DNA from: Polydactylus sextarius
Taxonomy: Eukaryota; Chordata; Actinopteri; Polynemidae
Direction: 5' to 3'
Length of the DNA stretch: 64,000 bases
Assembly (NCBI GenBank): GCA_016801845.1
Contig: CM028923.1
Location: 8,454,001 to 8,518,000 of the forward strand
Of the stretch, positions 24,113-34,617 are shown in pieces. Under the pieces are notes generated by a model. That model was not told the origin of the DNA, searched no databases, and saw only the letters and a program-made list of their open reading frames with translations. The translations under genes and the position numbers were made by a program. The stretch's first letter is position 1. Each line of letters starts with the position of its first letter.

Positions 24113-24479
24113 CCCTTCCTTGTTAACACTGCATACCCTTTATGCAGCCTTGATGTGAACACAGGCATGGAGATGCACATAAATTACCTAATGGTAGATA
24201 GACGATATAATCAGGACACAAACACACGTTCTCACAGATACATACATTCACAATGTTCTTATTTGTTGTTATTTCACCGAGGAAATAAGCAACAACTCTG
24301 GTGACCCATCGATACAAACAGCAGGATGACATGTTCAGTAAAGGACAGTGAGAAAGGGGGGGGGCAAAGTGAACAAGATAAGAAAAAAGAGCTATAGAGT
24401 AACAGCAAAATAGGACACCCTCGAGGAACATGGAGAAAAAAAAATAAGGTCGTGATTCATAAATAAACACAGAGGGCAT
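24109..24479. other. Unassigned sequence
   Basis: AT-rich DNA with short G and A runs near 24356-24365 and 24434-24444. The 118-codon minus frame (24123-24479) is not protein-like. Confidence 0.5.
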
Positions 24480-24680
24480 AGTGATATAATGGCATGCCAG
24501 CAGAGAGGGACAGATTCCATTTCCATCGCCTTCACCACCTTTTCCAGCGACATCAAAGGACCAATTAAGGTCCCAGTGAAGCTGGCCGTCAAGGCTGCAG
24601 TGGAGGTCCTGTCAGCGTTAGCCTGCCCTCAGTGCTGCTGTCTCAGTCTCAACTTCACACTGCTGACACTAGTGACAAGG
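24480..24680. promoter_or_regulatory. Candidate conserved non-coding element
   Basis: Unique, moderately GC-rich block with ATCAAAG (TCF/LEF type) at 24552-24558 and CAATTAAG at 24562-24569. A 67-codon plus frame (24489-24692) is open across it, so a coding exon cannot be fully excluded, but it shows no domain. Confidence 0.35.
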
Positions 24681-26084
24681 ACCCCTTACTGAACCTGCCC
24701 GCACGCCTGCCTGTCTGCCTCAATTCTAGTTACCCAATATATGCATTTCTCTCTCTCTTTGGTAGCTTTGTTTCGTTTGCTCTCTTGCTTGTCTCACCAT
24801 TTACACCCTCTTGTTTTCTTTCCCACCACCTGCACTCCCCTGTGAAAGTTTTCTCCCCCCTCTCTTATTTTTTATTTTTTTTTAATCTTACTGTATCTAT
24901 TCCTCTCTGTTAAAAGCTTTTAAAAAGGCAGCAGCGCAGCGCCACCCCTCTGTGGTGCAGTACAAGGGGCTAGCAAATCGCTTTCTCAGAATGGAGCATC
25001 TATGTGAGAGAAGAAGAAACACTCTCGCTCCCTCTCTCCCTTAGTTTGATAACTTCTTTGTTGCACCGTTCACCCTCCCATGTCCTCCTCATGTATCTTT
25101 GGAATTACTGAAATGTTAACGTGCCTTTGCTGCCTTTGATATTTAAGACAAAAGGGTACAGATGTGCAGGCTGCACGCACACAGACACAGGGCCAACTGG
25201 AAATGGGAAAGGAGCTTTAATCTCATTCTTTGTCATGCTCCAAAGAGTTCCTCCTCCCTGTGTATTTTTCTGAATCTCTTTGGTTCATCCTTCGCCTACC
25301 TCTCTGCCCTTTTCCGCTCACAATTCCCGCATTTATAATGGCACAGCGCAGTGCAGCACAGAGGGGTGGGCAACAATTAATGGGTGGCTGTTTTTCGATC
25401 CACTGCTCACATTGTGGTTTCTACAACTGATTGCATCTCTGAAACAAAACCATAACAGGAGGTGTTATATTTCTGTGACAGAAGAAGAGGCACAAAAGAA
25501 TGAATTGTGAGGAGAAAATTAACAATTTTAGCAGTCGAGCGGATTAAACAACAGACCCACAGCACGAGAGATACGGCTTTATAAAATCAAAAGGATTGAT
25601 ACCTTGGGGCCTACTTTGCTTGATATTTAAACTTGGAGATTTATGTTTATTACAAAAACTCTGTGAGTAAACAAACCAGTTGTGACATACAATATTCATC
25701 TAGCAGCCTAATACTGATACACCATAATATCTGACATCATTGTATCATTGTCAGTTGCTTGGCATAGTTCCACCCTGAGGACAACAATGATACCATGGCA
25801 CAAAGGCAGCTATGCTAGTCTCTCTCTCTCTCTCTCTATTCCTATCTCTTCCAGTGATTCACCCCCCATCCTCATCTCCCTCCCTCCCTTTGGTATCTTT
25901 CGAGTGCAGTGGCCTCCGTTTACCACCATAACCCAAATTAGCTGGGCAGGCGTTATCCTCTCCATCGCTCTGTGCCGTTAGGAGAAGGGGTGGAGGGGGT
26001 GGGGGGGATAAATGTGGCAGAATTTCCTTTCTGCCTCTGTGACAGCGCTATCTGACAGCGTTTTACATCTCCCCTGCTCTCTCC
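24681..26084. other. Unassigned sequence with pyrimidine tracts
   Basis: Pyrimidine-rich DNA at about 24745-24910, 25020-25050 and 25818-25895, with a CT run near 25818-25838, and G-rich DNA near 25980-26010. The rest is ordinary; frames of 60-93 codons reflect the pyrimidine bias. Confidence 0.5.
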
Positions 26085-26345
26085 TCACTACACTCCACTG
26101 TCAGACAAAGAAATTAATACCCCCAGTGACTGTGTTTTAATTAAGCAATTTCATGCAAATTACACATTTTAGATTGTCAAATAATATACTGCGCAAAATT
26201 GTAGGCAGGCTGATCTGATATGCATGGAGTGTTATTCTTCCAGGCACTGTGCATACATGGAAAATGAACAAAAATGCTAATTTTTAATCTATTATGCAAA
26301 CAGTGGAGATACTTACATAGATTTGCACGCCTTTCTCGGATAAAT
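26085..26345. promoter_or_regulatory. Candidate conserved non-coding element with POU octamers
   Basis: Contains TTAATTAA at 26137-26144, a perfect octamer ATGCAAAT at 26153-26160, an ATATGCAT word near 26218-26225 and a near-octamer ATGCAAAC at 26294-26301. The rest is unique and AT-rich. Homeodomain plus octamer input is typical of neural enhancers bound by POU factors. The minus strand also carries a strong donor-like GTAAGTAT near 26306-26313. Confidence 0.45.
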
Positions 26346-26834
26346 ACAGCTCTTCAATTCTATGTATAGAATGACTGGGTTTTTTAAACAGTCTTCGCCA
26401 TTGTTATTTATCTTATTTTGTCTTTCGTTCAATCATATCTCTTTTTACTTTTCAAGCAATGTAATGTACACTGATATTCTTTATTCCTACAAGCTTGGGT
26501 CTGCGCGGCAGGATAACATAAATAAACAGATATGGAGCAAATCTGCCAAGTTTATCGTTAAACACTGTTTCAAGATCTCATTTACAATGAATAATTAGGA
26601 GAGGACTGTCTAACAATCAAAGAACAACTTGACACAGAAAAAAAATCCTATTTGAATATTCTTTTTCCTAATACAGTCTAATGAAACACAGAGCTCTAAC
26701 TAATATTAGTAATCCACACTACACTCCATCTTTTCCCATTAGCACACTGAACTTATTTGGAATTCATTATAATCCACAAGCCTTTTAGTACACTAGAATC
26801 AGTAATGATGACAAAATGAATATAACATTATACT
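26346..26834. other. Unassigned AT-rich sequence
   Basis: AT-rich DNA with no repeat or hairpin of note. The 78-codon plus frame (26362-26598) is not recognised. Confidence 0.45.
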
Positions 26835-27000
26835 TTATTATAGCCGACTTGATTTAATCTGGGGTTGCCGCCATATGAGAGTCCTCAGAAAGGCCCCTCT
26901 TGAAAACCACGGGTGTCAAAAGTCAGCGTGTGCAGGTACAGAGTCAAAAAGCAATCCTTATTAACTGAAAGCTCGAGGAGGGGTCTTGCTGTTTCTTTGT
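26835..27000. promoter_or_regulatory. Possible conserved non-coding element
   Basis: Unique block with more C+G than its flanks, free of simple repeats. It lacks a strong motif cluster, so the call rests on texture only. Confidence 0.25.
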
Positions 27001-27460
27001 GATTCAGATCCATTTAATCAAAGGTTTGTTTCTATATGCTGCCACTTAATAGTGTATATTACTGCATACAATGAAACTCCAGTGAATTGCAATCCATCCA
27101 GTGCCCCCTTCCTTTTTCTTCTAAAGGAAAAAAATAGCAGGATAAGAGCAGGAGAAGGCGAGACTAATGGTAGGGTGTGGGAGAGTTGTTGACGTGCTTC
27201 CTGCATATTCAGAACAGGGTGCTTTTCAATGGTTACAGATTCATACAATAACCAAGACTTTTTTTTATGCTGTGATACAATAAAAACTGGATGAACAATA
27301 GAGAAACATTTTCACCATGCACTCTAAAACATTGTGAGGCAATTACAGGAGTTGTGAATATTCCTGCTCAACATGACGTTGCTCACGGGTCCCTCGACTG
27401 TGCACTCCCGCGGTGTAGTCCTTTTACATTATACCTCTCATCTCATGGAAGTCAACTCAG
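27001..27460. other. Unassigned sequence upstream of the possible exon
   Basis: AT-rich DNA to about 27370, then mixed sequence. A pyrimidine-leaning stretch at about 27418-27452 precedes the AG at 27459-27460 used in the exon hypothesis. Confidence 0.4.
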
Positions 27461-27583
27461 GTCTGGACCACCGGAAGAACGTGGTCACAAAACAGCTTCT
27501 TGAACTCCTGCGGGCTTCATCTAAGACACAGTATGGCAGCTTAAGGCTTGGTGAAGCCCGTGTGGCGGTGGATGCAGTAAAGG
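27461..27583 (+). other. Possible coding exon (123 nt), identity unknown
   Basis: An AG at 27459-27460 with a pyrimidine-leaning stretch upstream, and GTGAGT at 27584-27589, bracket 123 nt (a multiple of 3) in an open plus frame that runs 27373-27708. The segment would begin and end in phase 1 and encode about 41 residues of balanced composition, including LLELLRASSK and SLRLGEARVAVDAV. Past the donor the frame turns into Lys/Glu-rich low complexity, as expected if the exon ends there. I recognise no family. The acceptor is imperfect and no partner exon was found, so chance or a non-coding element remains likely. Confidence 0.25.
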
Positions 27584-27589
27584 GTGAGT

Positions 27590-28074
27590 GGGAAGCAGAG
27601 GACAAGAGGAAGGAGAAAAAAACATTAAAAGAGAAAGAAAGAAAAGGAAAAAGTGAAGGTAGAAACTCTGCTATTTACTCTAACGATACATCTCGCCCCA
27701 GACCTTAGCCAAGAAAGTCCAAAAACAGCAAGTAAACACCAAACATTGCCCTTTTTTATATTTTGTGTCTATGCTCACTTTTTTCAGCATTAAGAAAAAG
27801 TCCAACATTTCATATCATATGACAATAAAACTGTTTTCAGTTTCTAAATATTTGATTAAAACAAATATCCAACTGCATAATATGCCATCTATTGTCTTTT
27901 CACCACCTTTTTTTTAAACATGGTCTCCTTTTTTCTCTTTGTCCATCTAATCTCATCTTTTCCCTTTTTTGTGTCTACTTTCCTTTTTTTTTTCCCCAAT
28001 GCATCTCTTTCTCACCAGCCACACTGAGGCGCTACCCTCCCATTCCCTCCAAAAACTAAACAGTAATCTGATCG
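27590..28074. other. Unassigned sequence, purine-rich then T-rich
   Basis: A/G-rich DNA at 27600-27660 followed by T-rich DNA with T runs near 27908-27915 and 27984-27993. No feature is recognised. Confidence 0.5.
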
Positions 28075-28370
28075 AAATTCAAAGCCCCATCATCCCTCTG
28101 TGACTCCTGGGTGAACCCGCAGAATCACTCCAGGCCAACGAAGGCAGTGGGGAGGCCAGGCAGAGGCCGCGTCCTGCAGTCAGGTCCCGCGGATGTAAAC
28201 AGACGCTCTGGTGACAGGCAGCCAGCGAGACGGAGGAGGGGAGGCGGGAGCTGGCGGGAACCATCAGACGCACACTCCAAACCTCCTCACTGGGTATTAG
28301 ACGGTGATTATGAGATTCGCTGTGCCATCTGATTACCACATGGCAATAGGCTTTATTGATCCCAGGTGGG
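28075..28370. promoter_or_regulatory. GC-richer unique block, possible regulatory element
   Basis: CpG-containing unique sequence in an AT-rich setting, with about a dozen CpGs between 28115 and 28265 and a CCGCG/CGCGG pair near 28166-28193. It is too small for a standard CpG island. The overlapping frames (73 and 86 codons, opposite strands) follow from composition. It could be a CNE or a small promoter-like patch; no transcription signal is visible. Confidence 0.3.
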
Positions 28371-28554
28371 CAGAGGGTAAATGTTTATAGTATATCGTTC
28401 GGGTGAAAGGCAGGGGAATAGGGATTCAAACACAGCAGTCAAACAGCGAATCGCAAGGCCAGTGACAGAGTGAGATTAGAGTTGAAATTCAAGACAATGT
28501 GGCAGTGACAACAACTTGGCAAAGAAATGGGAATGATGTAATAGGATAAACAAA
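28371..28554. other. Unassigned sequence
   Basis: Mixed sequence with no repeat, hairpin or motif cluster noticed. Confidence 0.45.
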
Positions 28555-28690
28555 GGGTAATGGAGTGTTAGTAGGCATCACAAGGCTCCACTGTGACATT
28601 ATATCCTCGTGGTGTAATTACTGCAATGATATTTCATAGATAAGGTGCCATGCAAGCATTGTCCCATTCAAATGCCAAAAAAAGGTTTTT
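28555..28690. promoter_or_regulatory. Possible conserved non-coding element
   Basis: Short unique block around the palindromic GTAATTAC at 28614-28621, ending at the A/T run near 28676-28693. Confidence 0.3.
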
Positions 28691-28994
28691 TAAAATGGCG
28701 TTAGAAAGTGAGTAATGAGGTATGCTTATTGAGTACAACATTACTCAGAAGGTCATTAGTCACGCAGAACGCTGGACAAAATATCACAGTAATGCTCTGT
28801 TGTCATCATGCACAAGCAAGAAAAAGAGCAAAAAAAATAAATGCCCTTAAATCATCTTTGGTAACAGAACAATCTGTGTCTGAGCATTATTCAAAAGTGA
28901 GGCCAAGAGAAAGTGGAAATCATTCTACTGTTTCCTCCTCCTGTTCGTGCTCCTTGTATTGAATGAAAACTATGAAGCAAAGAGGGGGACAACA
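28691..28994. other. Unassigned sequence
   Basis: AT-rich DNA with a short A run near 28831-28838. The 84-codon plus frame (28708-28962) has no domain. Confidence 0.45.
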
Positions 28995-29180
28995 ACAGGC
29001 CCCGGTGTTGTGCTTGCTCATTAAGTCTGCCCAGAGGTAAGCCAATTGATCTGCAATTCATTCTCACAAGCGTTAAATCGATGCAGAGAGACATGAAAAG
29101 CCCCAGGTTTTTACGACTTCAGTCAAAGATTCCTGAAACGCTTTGTAACAGCAGATAATGGTAATCTGCCTTGTTTGTGA
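28995..29180. promoter_or_regulatory. Possible conserved non-coding element
   Basis: Unique block with CAATTGAT near 29042-29049 and CAATTC near 29053-29058. A donor-like CAGAG|GTAAGCC lies near 29031-29042 without a matching acceptor. Confidence 0.3.
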
Positions 29181-29668
29181 CTCACTACTGAGAAATCAAT
29201 ATGGTAAAAAAGGAAGAGGAAAAAAAAGTCATGCACCCTGAGAGGAAGTTGATTTGAATGAAAACAATAGAGTGATTTTTTCACTGACTATGTTGTCCGT
29301 ACTTGCAGATAGATCTACAGTCATTATATATGCACACACTGTGCTCCCAGTCTTTCTCGGTGTCTTCATGAGGTGCAGCAGAGCCACTCTAAAATCTAAA
29401 TCAATCCACTTCAAAATTAATAATGGTGCGAACGAACCTCCTGCACTTAAATACACACTAAACTAACCCACTAAATATAGCAATACTGTCTGAGAAGTCC
29501 ATCACATATGCAAACAACAAACAACAGTGCTTCATTGCTCTAAGTACAGTATGTGACACCTGAGCGATCCATTACAGCTCGTCCCATATTGATTGACAAA
29601 GTAGCAACATAAAGTAATTATAATTGATTCCAGATGAGGCTTAGCCTGCCATACACAGATCCTCCTTC

Positions 29669-29715
<47 letters not shown>

Positions 29716-29734
29716 CATCTCACTTACTGCTTGG
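29181..29734. other. Unassigned sequence ending in a CT array
   Basis: AT-rich DNA with A runs near 29205-29228, then the CT microsatellite. The 70-75-codon frames on opposite strands at 29229-29466 overlap each other and lack domains. Confidence 0.5.
29675..29706. repeat. (CT)n microsatellite
   Basis: A pure CT array with further interrupted CT units to about 29716. The complementary strand is (GA)n. Confidence 0.95.
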
Positions 29735-29990
29735 AATCTGAATAGGGAGCTCGGGTAATTAGGTCATGCTGTTAAATTTTTAATGATCTCTGAAATCATA
29801 TTCATGCTCACAGTGTGTCAGGTACACGTACAGCCAGCCTGGAGTGATACATCACCATTCTATGACATGAACAGAAGGCCTTAGCCATTTAATTGTGTGA
29901 CCTTTTCGACCGCGCACTGGGTGAAGCCATCGCGAGAGGGAGGTATTTAGTGGGAAAATGAGTGATTGGGTATTGGCAAGATGTACAATG
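29735..29990. promoter_or_regulatory. Possible conserved non-coding element
   Basis: TAATTAGGTCA at 29756-29766 joins a homeodomain word and a nuclear-receptor half-site. A second unique stretch with TTTAATTGTG follows near 29888-29897 and includes CpG-containing sequence to about 29940. Confidence 0.35.
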
Positions 29991-30311
29991 CACAAGCTCG
30001 TCATAATAAAACAGACATTTTGTGCGACTGTGTGTGAGAGCGTGTGTGCGCGCATGCTGAGGTGTTTGCAAGGGAGGGGTCTGCGCTACTGTGGTTTGAT
30101 CATGGTTTTCGTGCTGCATTTTTATGCACATGACGGCACAGTCACGGTCAAGGTCGAGGCCAAAGGGCATTAAGGTCAGACACAGAGACAAAGGCTGGGA
30201 ACATGGCTGGCAGCCATCACATAATTTGTAATGACAGATGATCATCTTCTTTCTGATAGAACATGCGGTGGAAAAGCAGAAGGGGGAAAAATACACCACA
30301 CATCTAAATAG
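29991..30311. other. Unassigned sequence
   Basis: Mixed sequence with a short GTGTGTGAGAGCGTGTGT patch near 30029-30046. The 136-codon minus frame (29889-30299) is not protein-like. Confidence 0.5.
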
Positions 30312-30486
30312 CAGTTGTGGAATGTAACTAAGTACATTTACTCAAGTATAATTTTATAATTATCATACTTTACTACTAATCCACTAAAATTTGAAGTGGA
30401 AAAAAACACTTTTCATTCAACCATATATTTTAAACAGCTGTTGACACAAGTTATATTTCAAATAAAATATTTAAATTTACATAAAG
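30312..30486 (+). mobile_element. Decayed interspersed repeat, teleost type (copy 1)
   Basis: Begins with CAGTTGTGGAATG (30312-30324) and continues with a run of TACTT/ACTCA-like words that I know as an abundant percomorph repeat, probably a non-autonomous DNA transposon. Segment 30324-30348 matches 51702-51726 at 21 of 25 positions, all four differences being transitions. The word at 30376-30386 is identical at 51730-51740. The copy is short and truncated. Family name and superfamily are from memory and uncertain. Confidence 0.7.
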
Positions 30487-30489
30487 AGA

Positions 30490-30610
30490 GACTCCCTGTG
30501 GTTCAGGAGTTAAAATGTCAACCATGACCGCAAAGTCTTTCCTTCATTTCTGTCATCTCTCTACTATTGCTATTTTAAAAAGAAAAACATAACATGCCTC
30601 CAAAACCCAT
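30490..30610 (+). mobile_element. Probable tRNA-derived SINE remnant
   Basis: GTGGTTCAGGAGTT near 30499-30512 resembles a degenerate Pol III A box. It is followed by the TTCATTTCTGTCATCTCTCTAC-type tail (positions 30544-30565) and an A-rich end with an AACATGCC word, the general layout I associate with teleost SINE tails. It abuts copy 1 of the interspersed repeat. It is heavily decayed and would not be transcribable. Confidence 0.45.
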
Positions 30611-30621
30611 AAAACACACAA

Positions 30622-30649
30622 GCTGGTTTGTGAGCTCTCACAAACCAGC
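30622..30649. repeat. 28-bp inverted repeat (13-bp perfect stem, 2-nt gap)
   Basis: GCTGGTTTGTGAG (30622-30634) and its exact reverse complement (30637-30649) flank a CT dinucleotide. It lies 12 bp beyond the SINE-like tail, so it may belong to a repeat insertion. Confidence 0.85.
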
Positions 30650-30999
30650 ATCTGCTGGGGGCCAGATGTTAGATATCTATGAGTTCTACGAAAAATACAA
30701 AACTGGTTTTGTTTAAACAATTGCTTAAAATTTACAAAAAAAATCAAAGTGTAGACAATTAAATATCTTACAATCCTCTAGATTTATCTTGGGACCATTA
30801 GACATGACCTCAAGTTCAACTTGTGAACTTCATCATTAGAATATGTTACAGTATTGTTATATTTACTGTCAGAAAATGAACAGCAGTTTAACTTAGTGGG
30901 CGCTCAAAGCAGCAGGACCAAATCCTGCACCGACCATTACAAACCTACATAAAACAACATTTAGGAGGACAGAGTGAGGAACATACAGAGAGCGAACAC
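30650..30999. other. Unassigned AT-rich sequence
   Basis: AT-rich DNA right of the repeat cluster. No recognised element, though older repeat fragments may be present. Confidence 0.4.
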
Positions 31000-31310
31000 C
31001 AGTTGAGAGGGAGTACCTTGTTCACCTCACACATGTAAAATCCTTCATTAGTGAGTGATTGTCTCATCCTGTGCCAGCATCTGACAGTAACGTAGGCTTG
31101 ATCCCCTATAATTACCCTTCCCATGGAAATGATTGCATCTTGAATTTCCAAACTGACAACTCTATTTGGACACAAGTAATCCGCTTTCTTGGCTGCGGCT
31201 GATACCTGAGCATAATCTGCCCAGTCAAGCGCTAAGGAATGGCAGCACGCTCTCTTGCAGCCGTGGCATGAAACACAAACGATGAAGCTTCTCCCCTGTT
31301 GCACTCTAGT
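31000..31310. promoter_or_regulatory. Candidate conserved element, non-coding or cryptic exon
   Basis: Unique block with TAATTA at 31109-31114 and a GGAAATGATTGCATC stretch near 31124-31138. The minus strand keeps a 119-codon frame open across 31304-30945 with seven or more cysteines and no low-complexity runs. A weak donor (AACAAG|GTACTC) lies near 31011-31022. No family is recognised and the splice signals are poor, so a non-coding element is preferred. Confidence 0.35.
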
Positions 31311-32039
31311 AATTTAGCCCATCCTGGGCTTGTGGGTTTTGAAGCATGTATTTTTTTCCGTTTTCCTCATCATTGTACGGACATGGCTGGAAGGAAATAG
31401 AGATGTAAATGGGGATAGGTTGTAGAGTGTGATGTGATCCGCAGATTAACTTGCTGCGGTATGGTGCAATCCAGAGATCAGATTAAGCTATACAGTATTC
31501 GTCCGCTAAAAAGTGGTGGGTATCAACTGGATGATAGAATAGTGGGATAAATTGCACCACGGAACAGTGTTAAATGCTGCCTCACATAATTGTAAACCCC
31601 TCTCCAATTTCTTGTAAAACCCAGTTGAGATCATTTTTTTCCCCTTGTAAGCAAATAAGCAAAGCTTCAGCTTCTATCAGCTTTGATTTCAAACTCTTTT
31701 GACAACACAAACAAACACATTATATGAAATTTAGCATGCTCTCAAGAGGGTGTGTCAACTATTGCACTGGACAGATGTGGCTGAGATTTTTGTTGACTTG
31801 AGATATCCTGTGGGAGTTCATTATGTCTTACACACGGTGAGACTCTTGTCTATTCATAGCAATAATTTGACACAAATCGCAACATATCCTCACACATACA
31901 GAAGTGTTAACACTAAAGCAAATTGTGAAAATAAATTGTGGATGTGATGTATCTGTGAAAAAAAGACTCACTGGGAAAGAGAACAAAAAAACAACAGAGT
32001 GTAGTAAAGAGCAAATTAATAGAAATGGCACCTTAAAAC
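31311..32039. other. Unassigned sequence
   Basis: Mixed AT-rich sequence with a short T/C run near 31633-31645. The small frames at 31750-32031 on both strands are not protein-like. Confidence 0.45.
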
Positions 32040-32640
32040 AGACTTAACAACTTGGTGCTTTCCATTCATTAGTGTGCCCTGCCGTTAATACATCATTGTG
32101 TGAGGCATGAAGGACAGGCAGTGATGGGATTACACCCCCTTCTAATAGCACATTGCTGAAATTAAAATTCATAGGGAGCCGATGCATCGGGGAAAAGTGA
32201 ACGGAGGTAGTTTCATGATGGAGTTGAGAAAAAAAAAGTGGAGGATGTTGGGGTGGTGGGGGGATAAATAACAGAGGATGAAATGACTCCCATAAATAGA
32301 GCTGGAGTCTAGAAGGCCATTAGGTGCGACGCAGCCAACATGACAAGGCAATGATGTCGAGTAAATACGCGCTGTTTATTCATTTAAATCTCACTTAGCT
32401 GGCTGAAATAATCATGATGAACAAGTGCTGCCATGGCACAAGATTAAGGGGCAAAATAACAAGCAAAGATATAAAAAAAAAAAAACAATTTTGTGTCGCT
32501 CGTTTACAGGGAAAATAACATTTGACACAGGCTATTGTAGCTGCACTTGGCAGCTAAAGCATAACTGATTTCATTTGCAGCCGCAGATTCCGCTAAGTCA
32601 GGAGGGACTAACACGATCAGCTTTTCACAGCCTGTTTATG
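32040..32640. promoter_or_regulatory. Candidate conserved non-coding element cluster
   Basis: Two unique stretches (32040-32215 and 32500-32640) around an A-run segment near 32472-32485. The first carries the 12-bp palindrome CCGATGCATCGG at 32179-32190 and several ATTA words. The second has an A/T-poor core with GCAGCCGCAG-type sequence near 32577-32586. Inference only. Confidence 0.35.
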
Positions 32641-34349
32641 TATTTATGTATTTATCTATTTACATTACCAAGGGAGCTGTGGTGAATGTGTGGTTGTCAT
32701 GTTTGCTGGATCCACATTTGCTAATAAGGCTAAGCCTCTTCTTATTAGCCTGGAGCCACAAAGCTAAGCCCTCTCAGTCTCTGGCTGGATATATGGTATC
32801 AAAAAGAAATCAATTGACTAATAAGGGAGTGTGTCACAGTGTCAATATCTGCTTTTATTTGGATGAAGACAAGATGTTGGTGCGAGAATGTGCAAAGCAC
32901 AATAAATGTGACCATGATCAGATCTCTGCATGCAATTTTTCCCATCAATACTCAACATAATATAGTTTATAAGGTCAAAGGTGAAAGAAAACTTGCCTGA
33001 TTTGAGATCAGTTTCCGCAGATTTTCAGAGAGACACAAAAAGAGTGTCTAGCCCTTTCAACTCCACTCTCTCAAAGGGATGAGTCCCCCAAACAGGCCAA
33101 GACTGGAAAAAAAAAAAAAAAAAAAACACAGAGAGGAGCTTTTTCCATATGCAGCTGTGGCTCCCTGTGTGAGTGTACACTGGTGTGTTGGGGGGGAGAA
33201 AGAAGAGAGAATCACACACACACAGGCAATGTTCTGGAGTGAGTTGTGCACTGTAACTTTATGATTAGATGTCTCAGGGCATGCGAGGTCACTAATAAGA
33301 ATGTGTTTATGCAGACAGTGCGAGTATCTTTGACTTTTTCACTCCACCCTCCCTCGCTCTATCTCCCCCTTTTCTCTGTTTTTAATTATTTACAGTTTTT
33401 CAGGGAAAAAAAAAGAGAAATAAGTAGTCAAGCTTTTGGACATTCCTGATGCTGTGCAGCACTTTCTCTCTGAAACATCATGCATATTTAAAGTTAATAA
33501 AGCATATTCCTTTACCTTTTATCCAGGGCTTTTTAATGCAGGGCATAAAGGGAGAAAAGTATATGGATGAGCATACATATGTGTGTCTAATCAGTTATCT
33601 ACTGTCCTTAATAAGCCTATTCTCAGAAGGACAAATCAAGTCCATCATCAGCACCACCACAGATGACTTGGACACGTAATCCTACAAATACAGACACACA
33701 TCTTCTTTAGGTGTAATCATTTATCTGTCAAATACAGTCAAAGAAAGTCAACATGTTGCAAACCCATCGGGAAGTAGAAAATAATGTTGTGAATTGAGTA
33801 AAAAATCACGAATAAATGAAGCAGTGGGGCAGCTGTGCCATGGTGCGGTGCTAAGATTAACATCTGGATGGTGTTTAATGATAACACTTCCTTATGAGAA
33901 GATGCGTATGCAGTAAGTATGTGCAGTAAGTGGTCATTCATGTCTTTTGATTATCAGATTTTATTATTTTTTTAATTCCTTGTAATGATTAGCCCTAAAT
34001 TAAACCCTGTAGTTTCAGTAGGGTTGAGTACCATTAAATCTGAAACAATTAATCAATACATTTATAAGTCAAGTGTCCGAAAATGAATTGGCACAAATTT
34101 TGATAATTAATTTGATTACTCATTTATGTAATATATCAAGCGGAGCCAAACATTCACCCTCAAAAAATGTGAAGACTTGCTGCTTCGCTCAGTTTTGTTT
34201 GAGAAGTGGTCCATGTTGTTATCACATTCTTTTTTTCTTATCTCTCAAATACGGAAATCTGTTTCAAAAATCCAGTAGTGGTACAGCTCTTTGGGCATGT
34301 ATGTGTGTGAGCAGGTACATGTGCATGTCTGAGTGGTCTGGTCGGACCG

Positions 34350-34351
<2 letters not shown>
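32641..34351. other. Unassigned AT-rich sequence
   Basis: Holds a small TTTATGTA array at 32637-32665, a 9-bp stem (GCTAATAAG at 32720-32728 with CTTATTAGC at 32741-32749), a 20-nt poly-A at 33107-33126 and a TTTTTAATGCAG stretch near 33530-33541. Frames of up to 104 codons lack domains. Confidence 0.45.

Positions 34352-34413
<62 letters not shown>
34352..34413. repeat. (GT)31 microsatellite
   Basis: Thirty-one uninterrupted GT units, the longest pure dinucleotide array in the window. Long alternating purine-pyrimidine tracts can adopt Z-DNA. The frames over it (143 and 151 codons) are artefacts. Confidence 0.97.
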
Positions 34414-34418
<5 letters not shown>

Positions 34419-34419
34419 G

Positions 34420-34617
34420 GGGCGTCTGCTGTGAACAAAAGGCTGCTGGATGGAGGATTTGGAGGGAAGTCTTGACTGGGGATCCTCATAAATCACTGGC
34501 CTAGCTGCTGGATTCTGACAAGCCTGTATAGCTTTATCTGCTGCTGCTGTTCGCTGTCGTGCCCGCCTGCCTGTTCGTCTCCTGTTTATGCATATCCAGT
34601 GGATATTCCACCTCTTC
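34420..34617. promoter_or_regulatory. Possible conserved non-coding element
   Basis: Unique block between the GT array and a pyrimidine tract, with CATAAATCAC near 34487-34496 and TTTATGCATATCC at 34585-34597. Confidence 0.3.

Noticed and set aside
21926..34598. Identical 16-mer TGTTTATGCATATCCA at 21926-21941 and 34583-34598
   Set aside because: One shared 16-mer is about what chance gives in 64 kb; flanks do not match, so it is not a duplicated element.
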